Positions 25,679 through 33,892 of a stretch of DNA of 64,000 bases are shown here, in pieces. The position numbers and the translations under genes were made by a program. Under the pieces are notes generated by a model that was not told the DNA's origin, made no database searches, and was given only the letters and a program-made list of their open reading frames with translations. Position 1 is the first letter of the stretch. Each line of letters begins with the position of its first letter. Where the stretch lies: the NCBI GenBank assembly GCA_024742815.1, contig JANSXX010000015.1, forward strand, positions 1 through 64,000, read 5' to 3'. This DNA is from HXMU1420-13 sp024742815. GTDB taxonomy: Bacteria > Bacteroidota > Rhodothermia > Balneolales > Balneolaceae.

Positions 25679-25722
25679 TTAATTGCAAGACTTCAAAGAT
25701 AGAACTTTTCCACTCCAAAATT

Positions 25723-25751
25723 CAACGAAAATAAAAAACCCGACTTGGTTA
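25723..25751 (-). terminator. Intrinsic terminator after the Spy-like gene
   Basis: AACCCG (25727-25732) pairs with CGGGTT (25746-25751), extended by a G-T pair and CTT/AAG inside. The minus strand continues into T-rich sequence (TTTTTT). It lies 15 bases after the stop of the Spy-like gene. Confidence 0.8.
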
Positions 25752-25766
25752 AAGCCGGGTTAACGC

Positions 25767-26198
25767 TCACTTATTTCCTTTATCGGAATAAGTTCTCAGG
25801 CGTTGGCGAATATCATATTGAATGGCTTCTTTTTCCTCCAGATATACTGCATATTGGTCTTTGGTTAGTATTTTATGCAGTGCCTGTTGGTGCTCATTCC
25901 GAAGATCGCGCATCTCAACCATTCGGCGTTGTCTATTGATGGATGCTTCTCGAAGCTCTTTGCCTCGTTCGGCAAAATCCTTATCAATTGTTTGGATTTG
26001 TTCTTTTTGAGTATCAGAAAGTTTTAGATACTCGTCAAAAACAGCAATGTGGGCTTCCGAACGTACTTCAGCCGGAATATCCAACATCCGTTGATTAGCT
26101 TGTTGCCCTCTGTTTCCCCTGCCGGGCTGTGCAATAGCTGTTGCAGAGAATAGGGCAGTCAATACAAAAATTGATAGTGTAGATATTGTTCGTTTCAT
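25767..26198 (-). CDS. Spy/CpxP-like periplasmic protein
   Basis: 143 residues with a signal peptide ending AIAQ at about 23. The mature protein is all-helical, charged and methionine-rich. Two LTxxQ-type motifs are present, LSDTQKEQI near 59-67 and LTKDQYAVYLEEKE near 110-123, spaced as in the Spy/CpxP family. These form a cradle-shaped dimer that acts as a periplasmic chaperone or metal/stress sensor. It has a terminator of its own. No two-component partner is adjacent. Confidence 0.75.
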   Translation of the reverse strand: MKRTISTLSIFVLTALFSATAIAQPGRGNRGQQANQRMLDIPAEVRSEAHIAVFDEYLKLSDTQKEQIQTIDKDFAERGKELREASINRQRRMVEMRDLRNEHQQALHKILTKDQYAVYLEEKEAIQYDIRQRLRTYSDKGNK

Positions 26199-26279
26199 GA
26201 TGGTTAAATTGAAGGGTTAGCGACCAAGCTTTTACAACTCTTCAATATGACGATCTGTCCCCGAAAATAGTTGAGTGAT

Positions 26280-26825
26280 TTATTCTTCGTCTAGTTGACG
26301 GCGAGCATACTCATTATCAGGATCAATTTTTAGCGCTTGCTCGTAATAAGTTCGCGCTTTATCGTCCTGTCCACCACGTTTAATCATGTCGCCCATTAGA
26401 ATCCAGTTTTCAGGATCGTGTGGATCTGCTTTGATGCGACCAATTAGATAAGGTACAGCTTCCTGTCCGCGTCCGGTCATAAGCATCAACATCACTTTAT
26501 TTCGATGGGCGCCTGGTAAATCCCCTTTTTCGATCGCGGAATCAAAATCTTTTTCTGCTTCTTCCAGCTTTTCCTGCTGCATAAATAAGTTACCGCGCAG
26601 ATTGAGATAGGCTGCATTGTCATCGCCAAGTTCAATGGCTTTATTGATGGCTTTTTCACTTAATTCGAACTGATTAAGTTGTTGAAAAATCAACGCCTCC
26701 AAATAGAAAGGTTCGTGTGCCTCCGGTTGTTCTTTTTGTAGTTCTCTTGCAGTATCTAAACTATGATCAATGTCTTTATCTCTAAAAAGTTCGAACCCTT
26801 TATTAAGCTTTTCCTCGAAATTCAT
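26280..26825 (-). CDS. Cytoplasmic TPR protein
   Basis: About 181 residues from the ATG at 26823-26825 (MNFEEKLNKGF). This start begins 4 bases after the preceding gene's stop; an in-frame upstream ATG at 26867 would overlap that gene by 38 bases. Four to five tetratricopeptide repeats fill the protein, for example AINKAIELGDDNAAYLNLRG and ARTYYEQALKIDPDNEYARR. No signal or membrane segment. It ends the dnaA-folB-folK-dNK run and is probably co-transcribed, with an unknown binding partner. Confidence 0.85.
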   Translation of the reverse strand: MNFEEKLNKGFELFRDKDIDHSLDTARELQKEQPEAHEPFYLEALIFQQLNQFELSEKAINKAIELGDDNAAYLNLRGNLFMQQEKLEEAEKDFDSAIEKGDLPGAHRNKVMLMLMTGRGQEAVPYLIGRIKADPHDPENWILMGDMIKRGGQDDKARTYYEQALKIDPDNEYARRQLDEE

Positions 26826-26829
26826 GAAT

Positions 26830-27018
26830 TTATTTTGTGTTGTCGGATAAGTCTTCAAATTCGGCATCTTCGATCTGATCCAGATTTCTGCGTCCGGATC
26901 GTGATCTTGGCCGAGGCGGAGTAAAATGTTGTTTGCGCCCGTTGGAAGGTAAGAACAATCGACGTATATATCTTCTTATCAACCAGAAAAGCAGTAAAAA
27001 GAAAAGAAGTTTTAACAT
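26830..27018 (-). CDS. Small single-pass membrane protein
   Basis: 62 residues. Residues 3-14 form a short hydrophobic stretch (KLLFFLLLFWLI) followed by strongly basic RRYIRRLF, so the C-terminus should face the cytoplasm. The tail is proline- and arginine-rich and ends acidic (EDAEFEDLSDNTK). It resembles the DUF4834-like small proteins of Bacteroidetes, but that assignment is from memory of the pattern. Only 2 bases separate it from the kinase gene upstream and 4 from the TPR start downstream, which supports a real gene. Confidence 0.75.
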   Translation of the reverse strand: MLKLLFFLLLFWLIRRYIRRLFLPSNGRKQHFTPPRPRSRSGRRNLDQIEDAEFEDLSDNTK

Positions 27019-27020
27019 AA

Positions 27021-27662
27021 CTAAGGGGCTATGTGAATATGAGTGTTTGAGTGGATGGGCCGCTCAAAAATTTGCTCCTCGATGTACGTTAAGTGCTCCG
27101 GATTGTTAACAAAATCAATTTCAGTTGCATTGATGAAAATAACCGGTGTGCGATTATAGTGATAAAAAAAGTGATTATATGCGTTGTTCAAATCTCTTAA
27201 ATAATCCGGTGTAATGTGCTGTTCGTAATCACGGCCTCGTTGGTCGATGTTTTTCATCAGGCGATCCACAGACGATTGAATGAAAACAACAAGATTTGGT
27301 TGTGCAGCAATCCCGGTCATTATATTAAAGATGCTGTCGTAAAGTGCGAGTTCGTCCTGATCTAAATTAAGTCGGGCAAAAATACGGTCTTTATCAAAAA
27401 TGTAATCCGAAATAGTAAGCTGGTGAAACAAATCACCACTCATCATATTTTGTTGTTGCTTAAAACGGCTTGCCAGAAAAGCGAGTTGTGTTTGAAAAGC
27501 ATAGCGTTCTCGGTCTTCATAAAACTTCGGCAGAAAAGGATTATCCTCAAATTCTTCCAGCACTAAACGTGCACCACGGCGTTCGGCTAATAAGTTTGCG
27601 AGCGAGGTTTTACCGGCTCCGATTACCCCTTCTATTGCTATAAAATCGAGTGGATTCGACAT
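27021..27662 (-). CDS. Deoxynucleoside kinase
   Basis: 213 residues. The P-loop GVIGAGKTS (about 10-18) lies at the start and is followed by LVLEEFEDNPFLPKFYED and YAFQTQLAFLASRFKQQ, both hallmarks of the deoxyadenosine/deoxyguanosine kinase family. A D-R motif (DYIFDKDRIFA) and the lid with RGRDYEQ follow. It phosphorylates deoxynucleosides using ATP in salvage of dNTP precursors; base preference cannot be read from sequence alone. It is separated from folK by 1 base and from the small membrane protein by 2, in the dnaA transcript. Confidence 0.92.
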   Translation of the reverse strand: MSNPLDFIAIEGVIGAGKTSLANLLAERRGARLVLEEFEDNPFLPKFYEDRERYAFQTQLAFLASRFKQQQNMMSGDLFHQLTISDYIFDKDRIFARLNLDQDELALYDSIFNIMTGIAAQPNLVVFIQSSVDRLMKNIDQRGRDYEQHITPDYLRDLNNAYNHFFYHYNRTPVIFINATEIDFVNNPEHLTYIEEQIFERPIHSNTHIHIAP

Positions 27663-27663
27663 A

Positions 27664-28152
27664 TTACCAGTTCAGCGAGGTTTTTCGGATGGCCATTTTT
27701 GGTGCTTTTTTGAGCAGTGTTTCTATTGGGGTATGATCTTTCGGGTCAACCCAATTTGGTTCGATTTCCTGAATGGGCAATAATACGAATAATCGGGAAC
27801 TGTATTCAGGATGAGGTATCTGTAAATTTGGCAAATCAATGATTTCCTCGCAGAAAGCAATAATGTCCAAATCAAGCGGGCGGGCCGTCCATTTGGGGTA
27901 ACGTGATGGCCTGCCTTGCGCATGTTCTTGCTTTTTGCACTCCTCAAAAAGTTCAACAGCACTAAGTGTAGATTCTATCGAGATTGCGGCGTTCAGAAAA
28001 TCAAACTCAGAAGGACCAATGGGTTCCGATAAATAAATGGAAGATTTTTTTATCGGAGCTTCAGATAGGTTGCTAAGAAACTCAGCGGCTTTTTTTAGTT
28101 GTGTGTGTGGATTATCGAGATTAGAGCCTAACGCAATTATAGTCCGGGCCAT
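27664..28152 (-). CDS. folK: 2-amino-4-hydroxy-6-hydroxymethyldihydropteridine pyrophosphokinase
   Basis: 162 residues, normal HPPK length. It opens with TIIALGSNLDNP and carries the pyrophosphoryl-transfer signature RWTARPLDLDIIAF-like segment (KWTARPLDLDIIAFC, near 85-100), with the metal-binding Asp pair. The enzyme attaches pyrophosphate to 6-hydroxymethyl-dihydropterin ahead of dihydropteroate synthesis in folate production. It overlaps folB, which makes its substrate, by 16 bases. Confidence 0.95.
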   Translation of the reverse strand: MARTIIALGSNLDNPHTQLKKAAEFLSNLSEAPIKKSSIYLSEPIGPSEFDFLNAAISIESTLSAVELFEECKKQEHAQGRPSRYPKWTARPLDLDIIAFCEEIIDLPNLQIPHPEYSSRLFVLLPIQEIEPNWVDPKDHTPIETLLKKAPKMAIRKTSLNW

Positions 28153-28499
28153 GACAATGTTACTTCAGAATACTCGCAAGTATGTTCGATAGGGGGATTT
28201 AGTTTGCGTACGGTCACTTCAAAATGGTTAAGGGATGGAAATCGCACTGAAATCTTTTCCCCAATTTGAAATGCAAGATGTTCTATCAAGTTTTTGGAAG
28301 GTCCAAGCATCACTTCTTTGGCGCAATCGTGTAGCTGAGCGTAATCTATGGTATCACTTAAATTATCGGAATAAGCAGAAGTTCGTAGCGAGGTTCGGAT
28401 TAGAATATCTACCTCAAAATTATTTCCATTCTGCTTTTCATGCTCAAATACACCGTGCATGCCTCGAAACTTGAGGCCTTTTAACCTCAATGTGTCCAT
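28137..28499 (-). CDS. folB: Dihydroneopterin aldolase
   Basis: 120 residues. MDTLRLKGLKFRGMHGVFEHEKQ holds the conserved G-x-H-G-V-x-x-x-E pattern, and the C-terminal VRKLNPP carries the conserved Lys. The enzyme cleaves 7,8-dihydroneopterin to hydroxymethyl-dihydropterin and glycolaldehyde in folate biosynthesis. Its ATG shares a base with the dnaA stop (TAATG), so its translation is likely coupled to that of dnaA. Its 3' end overlaps folK by 16 bases. Confidence 0.95.
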   Translation of the reverse strand: MDTLRLKGLKFRGMHGVFEHEKQNGNNFEVDILIRTSLRTSAYSDNLSDTIDYAQLHDCAKEVMLGPSKNLIEHLAFQIGEKISVRFPSLNHFEVTVRKLNPPIEHTCEYSEVTLSWPGL

Positions 28500-29944
28500 T
28501 AAAGGCTGGCTACTTCTATGCGTTGATGTAATTCCTCAAGAATACGTTTGTGCTTCGGGCTGGTCATCATGCGTTCTTCAACAGTAGAGATAGCATGGAT
28601 TACCGTAGAGTGATCGCGTCCACCAAAATGTAATCCGATTGTTTTTAAGCTCGATTTAGTAAACCGCTTAGAGAGATACATCGCAATTTGGCGTGCTTCT
28701 ACAATTTCCTGCTTTCGGGTTTTTTCACGCACTTTATTGGTATCAATTCCAAAATAATCACACACGTAATTTTGAATGGATTCGATGGAGATCTGCGTGT
28801 GCGATTCTTTCACCATGTCTTTAAGTACGCGCTTTGCCATCGCAAGATCTATGTCGTCGATGTTTTGCAGCGATGCATGTGCCAATAACTTTATGATAGC
28901 TCCTTCTAAATCACGTACATTCGATTTGAAATTATGAGCGATGAACTCAATAATTTCCGGCTCAATTTCAATGCCATTGTCATTGGCTTTACGCTCTAAA
29001 ATAGCATAACGAGTTTCGTATTCCGGCATTTGCAAATCTGCACTCAATCCCCAGCTAAAACGAGAAATTAGCCGTTCTTCGATATCAGGCACATCTTTCG
29101 GAGCACGATCGCTACTTAAAACGATTTGTTTTCCTTCTTGATGAAGGGCATTAAAAATGTGGAAGAACTCTTCCTGTGTTTTTTCTTTACCACTAAAAAA
29201 CTGAATGTCATCTACAATCAATACATCAATGTTGCGGTAGAACATCGAAAACTCACTGGCACGGTTGTTTCGGATGGCGTGTACAAACTCATTCGTAAAT
29301 GCTTCAGAAGAGATGTACAACACCGATTTTTCGTCGCCAAACTTTTGCTTTACACGATTACCGATACTTTGAATTAAATGGGTTTTTCCTAAACCGGTAG
29401 GGCCATAAATGAAAAAAGGATTAAATGAATTGCTTCCGGGGTTATCAGCAATAGCCATAGCGGCTGAGCGAGCTAAACGATTACAATCTCCTTCTATATA
29501 TCGCTCAAATACGTACGAACTGTTTAAGTTTGAATCGATCTTAGTTTTTTTGATGCCGGGAATTACAAAAGGGTTCTCAATTACTTCCGGCGAATATTCG
29601 GGATAACCATTGATGTTTTGCGGTTGAACCGGTGGCATAGGGCGCTGGGGCAGACGCACTGCACGATTGTTTTCGAATTGCTCCGATTTTTCCATCAAAA
29701 TTGAATATTCAAGCTTTCCCTCCGGTCCTAGCACTTTTGCCAGGGTAGAGCGTAGCATATTATAATAGTGCTCTTCCAGCCATTCGTACCAAAATTGGCT
29801 GGGTACCTGAATAGTTAAGGTGTTATCGGATAGACTAACCGGCTTAATTGGTTCAAACCACGACTTAAATTTTTGATAGCTAATGTTATCCTTAATAATA
29901 TCCAGACAGTTGTCCCACGCTGTCTCTGCTGAAACCTTTTGCAA
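28499..29944 (-). CDS. dnaA: Chromosomal replication initiator protein DnaA
   Basis: 481 residues from a TTG at 29942-29944, chosen because GGAGG lies 11 bases upstream (29956-29960) and the protein then starts MQKVSAETAWDNCLDIIKD, the normal DnaA domain I opening. Walker A GPTGLGKTHL, Walker B VLIVDDIQFF and the domain IV signature FGGRDHSTVIHAI are intact. DnaA-ATP binds TTATCCACA boxes, melts the origin and starts replication. Boxes of this type lie upstream (29995-30265), so it may both fire a local origin and regulate itself. The gene leads a folB-folK-dNK run; dnaN is not adjacent. Confidence 0.98.
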   Translation of the reverse strand: MQKVSAETAWDNCLDIIKDNISYQKFKSWFEPIKPVSLSDNTLTIQVPSQFWYEWLEEHYYNMLRSTLAKVLGPEGKLEYSILMEKSEQFENNRAVRLPQRPMPPVQPQNINGYPEYSPEVIENPFVIPGIKKTKIDSNLNSSYVFERYIEGDCNRLARSAAMAIADNPGSNSFNPFFIYGPTGLGKTHLIQSIGNRVKQKFGDEKSVLYISSEAFTNEFVHAIRNNRASEFSMFYRNIDVLIVDDIQFFSGKEKTQEEFFHIFNALHQEGKQIVLSSDRAPKDVPDIEERLISRFSWGLSADLQMPEYETRYAILERKANDNGIEIEPEIIEFIAHNFKSNVRDLEGAIIKLLAHASLQNIDDIDLAMAKRVLKDMVKESHTQISIESIQNYVCDYFGIDTNKVREKTRKQEIVEARQIAMYLSKRFTKSSLKTIGLHFGGRDHSTVIHAISTVEERMMTSPKHKRILEELHQRIEVASL

Positions 29945-30299
29945 TGTTTCTTTTTCCTCCAGTACTAAGTTGATCGATTCGATGAGTGGATCAGTTATCC
30001 ACAGCAGAATTAGACCCCAAGTGCGTCAATTCGATTTGAAAATGATGAATTATTCCTCACTTGTCAAACGGAGAGTTGGCAATTACTTGAAAGTTATCCA
30101 CATTGATGCAATGCTTGTAAACCACTGCAAGACAGTGTTTTATTTTGTTTATGGCAGTTTTGTGAAATTTATATGAAGGGCGCATAATATTGGCGTAACA
30201 TACTATTCAAAAGGGGGTAGGCGAAAATTTTAAAACCGCTAATTTTTTTCCACAAGTTTTCCACATTTTATTCAGTGGTGTAAAAGGAAAAAAATCAAA
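29945..30299. other. DnaA-box-rich intergenic region, candidate oriC
   Basis: This 355-base gap has no gene. Two perfect TTATCCACA boxes lie at 29995-30003 and 30094-30102, with two TTTTCCACA variants at 30246-30254 and 30257-30265, all on the plus strand. An A/T-rich segment lies beside the last pair (about 30215-30250). It also holds the dnaA promoter region. Box density next to dnaA suggests a replication origin, but autoregulatory boxes alone could explain it; GC skew of the whole chromosome would decide. Confidence 0.5.
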
Positions 30300-31181
30300 T
30301 TAAAAATCACTTTTTTTTCCGTGAAATATGCCCCTTATGTAGCGGTGCTTACCTGCATAATCAACTATTAGTTCTGCGTCCCAAAACGGAGGTTTAAAAA
30401 GTGAGAGTACCTCATCGCCAAAGCGTTCATTAATCTCTAGGTAAATCTTCCCGTTGACAGCGAGAATTTGCTCCGCTAAGTTTTTTAAGGCTGAGTAAAT
30501 CTTATGGGTGCTTTCGCAGAATAGAGCGAGTTCGGGTTCAAAGTCTTTTACCTCAATATCGAGCGAGGCTTTTTCCTCGTTCAAAATATAAGGTGGGTTA
30601 GAAATTAACACATCAACAGTTAGCCCTGTAACTTCTGTTGAAGGATTAAATAGATCATTCAGAATGAAATTTACCTCCGCCTGAAGAACCTCTGCATTTT
30701 TCTTAGCGATTGCTAATGCATCTCCCGAAATATCGGTAGCGGTTACTGCCCAATCAGAGCGTTCTTTTTTTAAGGTGATTGGAATGCATCCCGAACCCGT
30801 GCCAATATCAATAACAGTAAGTTCGGTGGTATTTTTATGCTCTCCAAGAACAAGTTCCACTAATTGTTCAGTTTCAGGGCGGGGAATTAATACACCGGGT
30901 GCAACCTTAAAAGGGTATCCAAAAAAATCAGTTTCCCCAATTATGTATTGTAAAGGCTCATGCAGTGCTCTTCGCTTTACAAAAGGGCGTAGAGTTTCCA
31001 GTTCTTCTGCCGATAATGGGCGGTCGTACATCAAGTACAAATCTAATCGTTTTACCTTTAGTACATAGGCTAACAGCCATTCGATACTAAATCTGGCATT
31101 GCCGATTGCTTTGCTTTCGAAGAAGCTGGTTGCCCATTCCAGCATTTTTAATACCGTCCAGTCGGAGCGGGATTCGGCCAT
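30300..31181 (-). CDS. prmC: Peptide chain release factor N5-glutamine methyltransferase
   Basis: 293 residues. Contains the SAM-binding motif IDIGTGSGCIPI and the NPPYI catalytic motif that binds the glutamine side chain, after an N-terminal helical domain (DRPLSAEELETLRPFVKRR, then REPLQYI-like HEPLQYIIG). It methylates the GGQ glutamine of release factors, raising termination efficiency. The start is 3 bases after the stop of the small upstream gene. Cytoplasmic. Confidence 0.95.
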   Translation of the reverse strand: MAESRSDWTVLKMLEWATSFFESKAIGNARFSIEWLLAYVLKVKRLDLYLMYDRPLSAEELETLRPFVKRRALHEPLQYIIGETDFFGYPFKVAPGVLIPRPETEQLVELVLGEHKNTTELTVIDIGTGSGCIPITLKKERSDWAVTATDISGDALAIAKKNAEVLQAEVNFILNDLFNPSTEVTGLTVDVLISNPPYILNEEKASLDIEVKDFEPELALFCESTHKIYSALKNLAEQILAVNGKIYLEINERFGDEVLSLFKPPFWDAELIVDYAGKHRYIRGIFHGKKSDF

Positions 31182-31184
31182 AAA

Positions 31185-31571
31185 CTATTCTTCTTCTTTG
31201 GTGTCAGATACGGTCTCTTCCTGAACCGTTAACCCATAACGTTTCGCAAAATCAAAGATAAAATCCATTACGCTTTCTTCAATTTTTTGCTGTTCTGTGA
31301 GCGAACTTCCCCGAAATCCCATGCGTCCGCCGGTTTTTTTCAGGATGATTTTGTTGTGCTGAGGAGTAGTTTCAAAGATGCATGTGAGTGTAATACTAGA
31401 GTTGATTTGCTTTTCGTACTCTTCGTAAACTGCAACATCCATGTTCGTTTGTAAGCTCTCGAAGTTTCTGGAATGCAGGAACTTAGGTGGGTATTCAGTA
31501 AACATTTTGGTTGACATGCGCTTGAGAGTTGCGGAGGGGCCAAATACTAAATACGTTGTGTGTGAATTCAT
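31185..31571 (-). CDS. Hypothetical cytoplasmic protein
   Basis: 128 residues from the ATG at 31569-31571; an internal ATG at 31515-31517 (MSTKMFTEYPPKF) is an equally plausible start. Mixed alpha/beta with a central strand region (SSITLTCIFETTPQHNKIIL) and a C-terminal helix (KIEESVMDFIFDFAKRYGL) before an acidic tail. No signal or membrane segment and no recognised motif. The gap to prmC is 3 bases, so it is co-transcribed with that gene. Function unknown. Confidence 0.7.
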   Translation of the reverse strand: MNSHTTYLVFGPSATLKRMSTKMFTEYPPKFLHSRNFESLQTNMDVAVYEEYEKQINSSITLTCIFETTPQHNKIILKKTGGRMGFRGSSLTEQQKIEESVMDFIFDFAKRYGLTVQEETVSDTKEEE

Positions 31572-31676
31572 TCCAGTAATAAACGAGTTTGTTGCTTTTT
31601 AATAACGAAAATTTGCTGTGCTGAAAATAACAGGTTATGCATTTAAGACAATAAGAAAATGGAGAAAATTTCGTTG

Positions 31677-31684
31677 TAACTTTG
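31677..31684 (+). promoter_or_regulatory. Candidate -7 promoter box (TANNTTTG)
   Basis: TAACTTTG matches the Bacteroidetes -7 consensus 39 bases before the beta-barrel-like gene start. No clear -33 TTG is found at the expected distance, so support is moderate. Confidence 0.35.
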
Positions 31685-31722
31685 TTTATTCGAAATGAAC
31701 GTAAAGTTTTAGACTAACCTAC

Positions 31723-32559
31723 ATGAAATTACGACCCACCATTATCACGTTTTTTGTATTGATAGCAGCGCTCGCCACTCCGGTATCTGCACAATATGGA
31801 GAACCGGAAATTCAAGAGATAATCCAACCGAAAAATTTATATGACGAGGGCTACAAAAGGGGATTTGGATTCAATTTTAGCTTAAATGATTTCGGTTTTG
31901 GAGTTGGCGCGCAATACCGATTGGGGCTTAGTCCATATACCGAGGCTCTAATAAATCTGAAAATTGCAGGCTTGCGCGACCCAAGTGAGCAAACACACAT
32001 CGATATTTATTTCGGCAATCGAACAATAGCGAGTAAGTATCAACGAGTGATTACCTTTCCAACCACTATCGGATTGAAGCGACGCCTATTTGCGAGTCAA
32101 ATTTCCGATAATTTTCGAGTGCATACTTCAATGAGTGCCGGCCCCAGCTTTGCTGTTACACTTCCATACTTCAAAGACCTGAACGAAAATGGATATCGTG
32201 AAGATGATATTTTTAGATACGGTACTTTTGGGGTTGAGCCCATTAACGATATTTTCCAAGGATGGAGCGATGCAAATTGGGAACTTGGCTGGACTGGAGA
32301 ATTAGTACTCGGAATAGATTTTGGCGATAACTTTGCCCGATTACAAACTCTGCAGTTTGGTTACACCTTTTACTACTTCGACCAAGGATTACAGATTATG
32401 GAGCCCAATGCGCCTATTATCAACAGTAGAGGTGGAATAATTGACGAAAATGGTGACGGCTTCCCAGACTTTCCTGAAGGATTTCGACCTGCCAACGACC
32501 CTGTAAAATACTTCGGTTCTGCTCAGATAACTTTCATTATTGGATGGATGTTTGATTAA
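31723..32559 (+). CDS. Outer-membrane beta-barrel-like protein
   Basis: 278 residues with a signal peptide ending VSAQ at about 24. The body is a series of alternating hydrophobic strands (FGFNFSLNDFGFGVGAQYRLGL and onward) closing on ITFIIGWMFD, resembling an 8- to 10-strand outer-membrane barrel. A calcium-binding-like phrase, DENGDGFPDFPEG, occurs near 245-257. No assigned family. Its last 23 bases overlap the 3' end of the convergent HAD hydrolase gene. Confidence 0.75.
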   Translation: MKLRPTIITFFVLIAALATPVSAQYGEPEIQEIIQPKNLYDEGYKRGFGFNFSLNDFGFGVGAQYRLGLSPYTEALINLKIAGLRDPSEQTHIDIYFGNRTIASKYQRVITFPTTIGLKRRLFASQISDNFRVHTSMSAGPSFAVTLPYFKDLNENGYREDDIFRYGTFGVEPINDIFQGWSDANWELGWTGELVLGIDFGDNFARLQTLQFGYTFYYFDQGLQIMEPNAPIINSRGGIIDENGDGFPDFPEGFRPANDPVKYFGSAQITFIIGWMFD

Positions 32560-33244
32560 TCGTCTTACCGATTAAAGCATTAAACCAAACTTCAGGCTCT
32601 TTCAGCGAGTCTATAATTAAATCGGGACGATAAGAAGCCAATTTATCGCGGGAATACGAACCTGTTGTAACCGCAACTACTCGCATTCTCGCACTTTGTG
32701 CACACAATATATCGCGAGGGGTATCACCGATTACAACAAATTTTCGTGGATCTGCTTCTATATCGAACAACTGCTCAAATTTATTCAAAGCAATCTGCGG
32801 CAACATATTTCGGTCTTTATGAAGATCCCCATAAGCTCCAATCTTGATTTCCAATTGAATATTTGCTGCCTTCAATTTTGTTTGAGCAGCTTTTGGGAAA
32901 TTTCCGGTGAGTAACCCAATTTCGAACGATGAATCAGAGAAAAAGCTAATGGCATCGTCCACAAACTCATGTTTTAACACATGCTGAGGAGCAAGCTCTT
33001 TGGCTAAACGTTCTAAATAGCCGCTTTTTAATAATTGATATTGGGATGCAGCCTGCTCATTGTGCTCCAAAAAGGAAGAAAGAATATCATGATCTGTTCT
33101 GCCTGAAAAAGAATCGGTTTCTACGCCTTGGTAGTTAATATTTAATTCAGAAACGATGTCGCGTAAAAGTGGTCGAATGAAAGCAGAATCAACAGTTAAT
33201 AAAGTACCGTCGATATCAAAAAGTATAACCCAAGGGTGTTTCAT
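32537..33244 (-). CDS. HAD-superfamily hydrolase (phosphatase-like)
   Basis: 235 residues. The HAD motifs are in order: motif I FDIDGTLL (9-16), motif II with LLTGNFP, a Lys near DLHKDRNMLPQIA, and motif IV VVIGDTPRDILCA. The cap is the small C1-type helical insert, as in phosphoglycolate phosphatase and beta-phosphoglucomutase relatives. Likely hydrolyses a small phosphate ester in the cytoplasm; the substrate cannot be told. Its 3' end overlaps the convergent barrel gene by 23 bases. Confidence 0.9.
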   Translation of the reverse strand: MKHPWVILFDIDGTLLTVDSAFIRPLLRDIVSELNINYQGVETDSFSGRTDHDILSSFLEHNEQAASQYQLLKSGYLERLAKELAPQHVLKHEFVDDAISFFSDSSFEIGLLTGNFPKAAQTKLKAANIQLEIKIGAYGDLHKDRNMLPQIALNKFEQLFDIEADPRKFVVIGDTPRDILCAQSARMRVVAVTTGSYSRDKLASYRPDLIIDSLKEPEVWFNALIGKTINQTSIQ

Positions 33245-33341
33245 AAATAATTGTTCGATGAATAGGTGATTGTTTCTAATATAAACACTAATTACAGATT
33301 CAAATTAACCTGTCTGTCAAATCAGACCTATAAAGCATACC

Positions 33342-33767
33342 ATGCGCATGCTTAAATGTCTTCTGGTTGTGTCAATAATTCTGATTGCCTGCAAAGACAA
33401 TACCATAAACACATTTATCGAAAAAGAGTTCACTATTCGAACGTTGGTTAATGCAGATGTCGGCGGCTCTTATACCGGAACTCACGTTTTTAAAAACGAT
33501 GTAGAGTATGAGAATTTCTACGGCCCGGTTACCAATGGTTTCTTATTTGGAAATGAAATGATTGTTGTTGCTTACAAAGGGAGGCAATCTGTAGGAGGGC
33601 ATAGATATGAAATTGTACAAGTGCTCGAAAAAGAAAATGAAATCGAAGTTCATATCGAGTTTGAAGCTTGCAAACTAACTTGTCCCACTTTAGTCACTAA
33701 CCCATATCACATGATTGCCACAGATTTCAGTTCAAAAAAAGTTATCTTTTGCGAATCAGAATTTTAA
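33342..33767 (+). CDS. Lipoprotein with PrcB-C-like domain
   Basis: 141 residues, lipoprotein signal with Cys at about 17 (SIILIAC). The mature part from about 75 onward, IVVAYKGRQSVGGHRYEIVQ, then an acidic turn and a V-T-x-P-Y-H-M-I-A-T-D ending, follows the PrcB C-terminal pattern (short beta domain with a G-G-Y/H turn and a late P-Y). PrcB is associated with surface protease complexes in spirochaetes, but the domain occurs widely in lipoproteins. No protease gene is adjacent. Single gene ahead of enolase. Confidence 0.65.
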   Translation: MRMLKCLLVVSIILIACKDNTINTFIEKEFTIRTLVNADVGGSYTGTHVFKNDVEYENFYGPVTNGFLFGNEMIVVAYKGRQSVGGHRYEIVQVLEKENEIEVHIEFEACKLTCPTLVTNPYHMIATDFSSKKVIFCESEF

Positions 33768-33805
33768 CAGCGGTTCACACTAAATTCATCACACACACTT
33801 AATTT

Positions 33806-33892
33806 ATGGCCGCTTTAGGTACCGGATTATTCCTTGTACCTTTATACACTTACTTATTGAACAAAAAATGGAGAAAAAATGAGCTTTATTGA
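33806..33892 (+). CDS. Candidate 28-residue membrane protein or leader overlapping eno
   Basis: ATG at 33806-33808 to TGA at 33890-33892. The peptide MAALGTGLFLVPLYTYLLNK and onward has a hydrophobic helix, then a basic NKKWRK and a short tail NELY. Its end overlaps the enolase start (33879) by 14 bases, and the enolase SD-like GGAG lies within it. The regular membrane-helix layout argues for coding, but it is short and I see no upstream SD. It could couple translation to eno. Confidence 0.4.
   Translation: MAALGTGLFLVPLYTYLLNKKWRKNELY

Noticed and set aside
25463..25702. Plus-strand 79-codon ORF
   Set aside because: It covers the tRNA-Leu and the decayed tRNA copy on the other strand; the reading is an accident.
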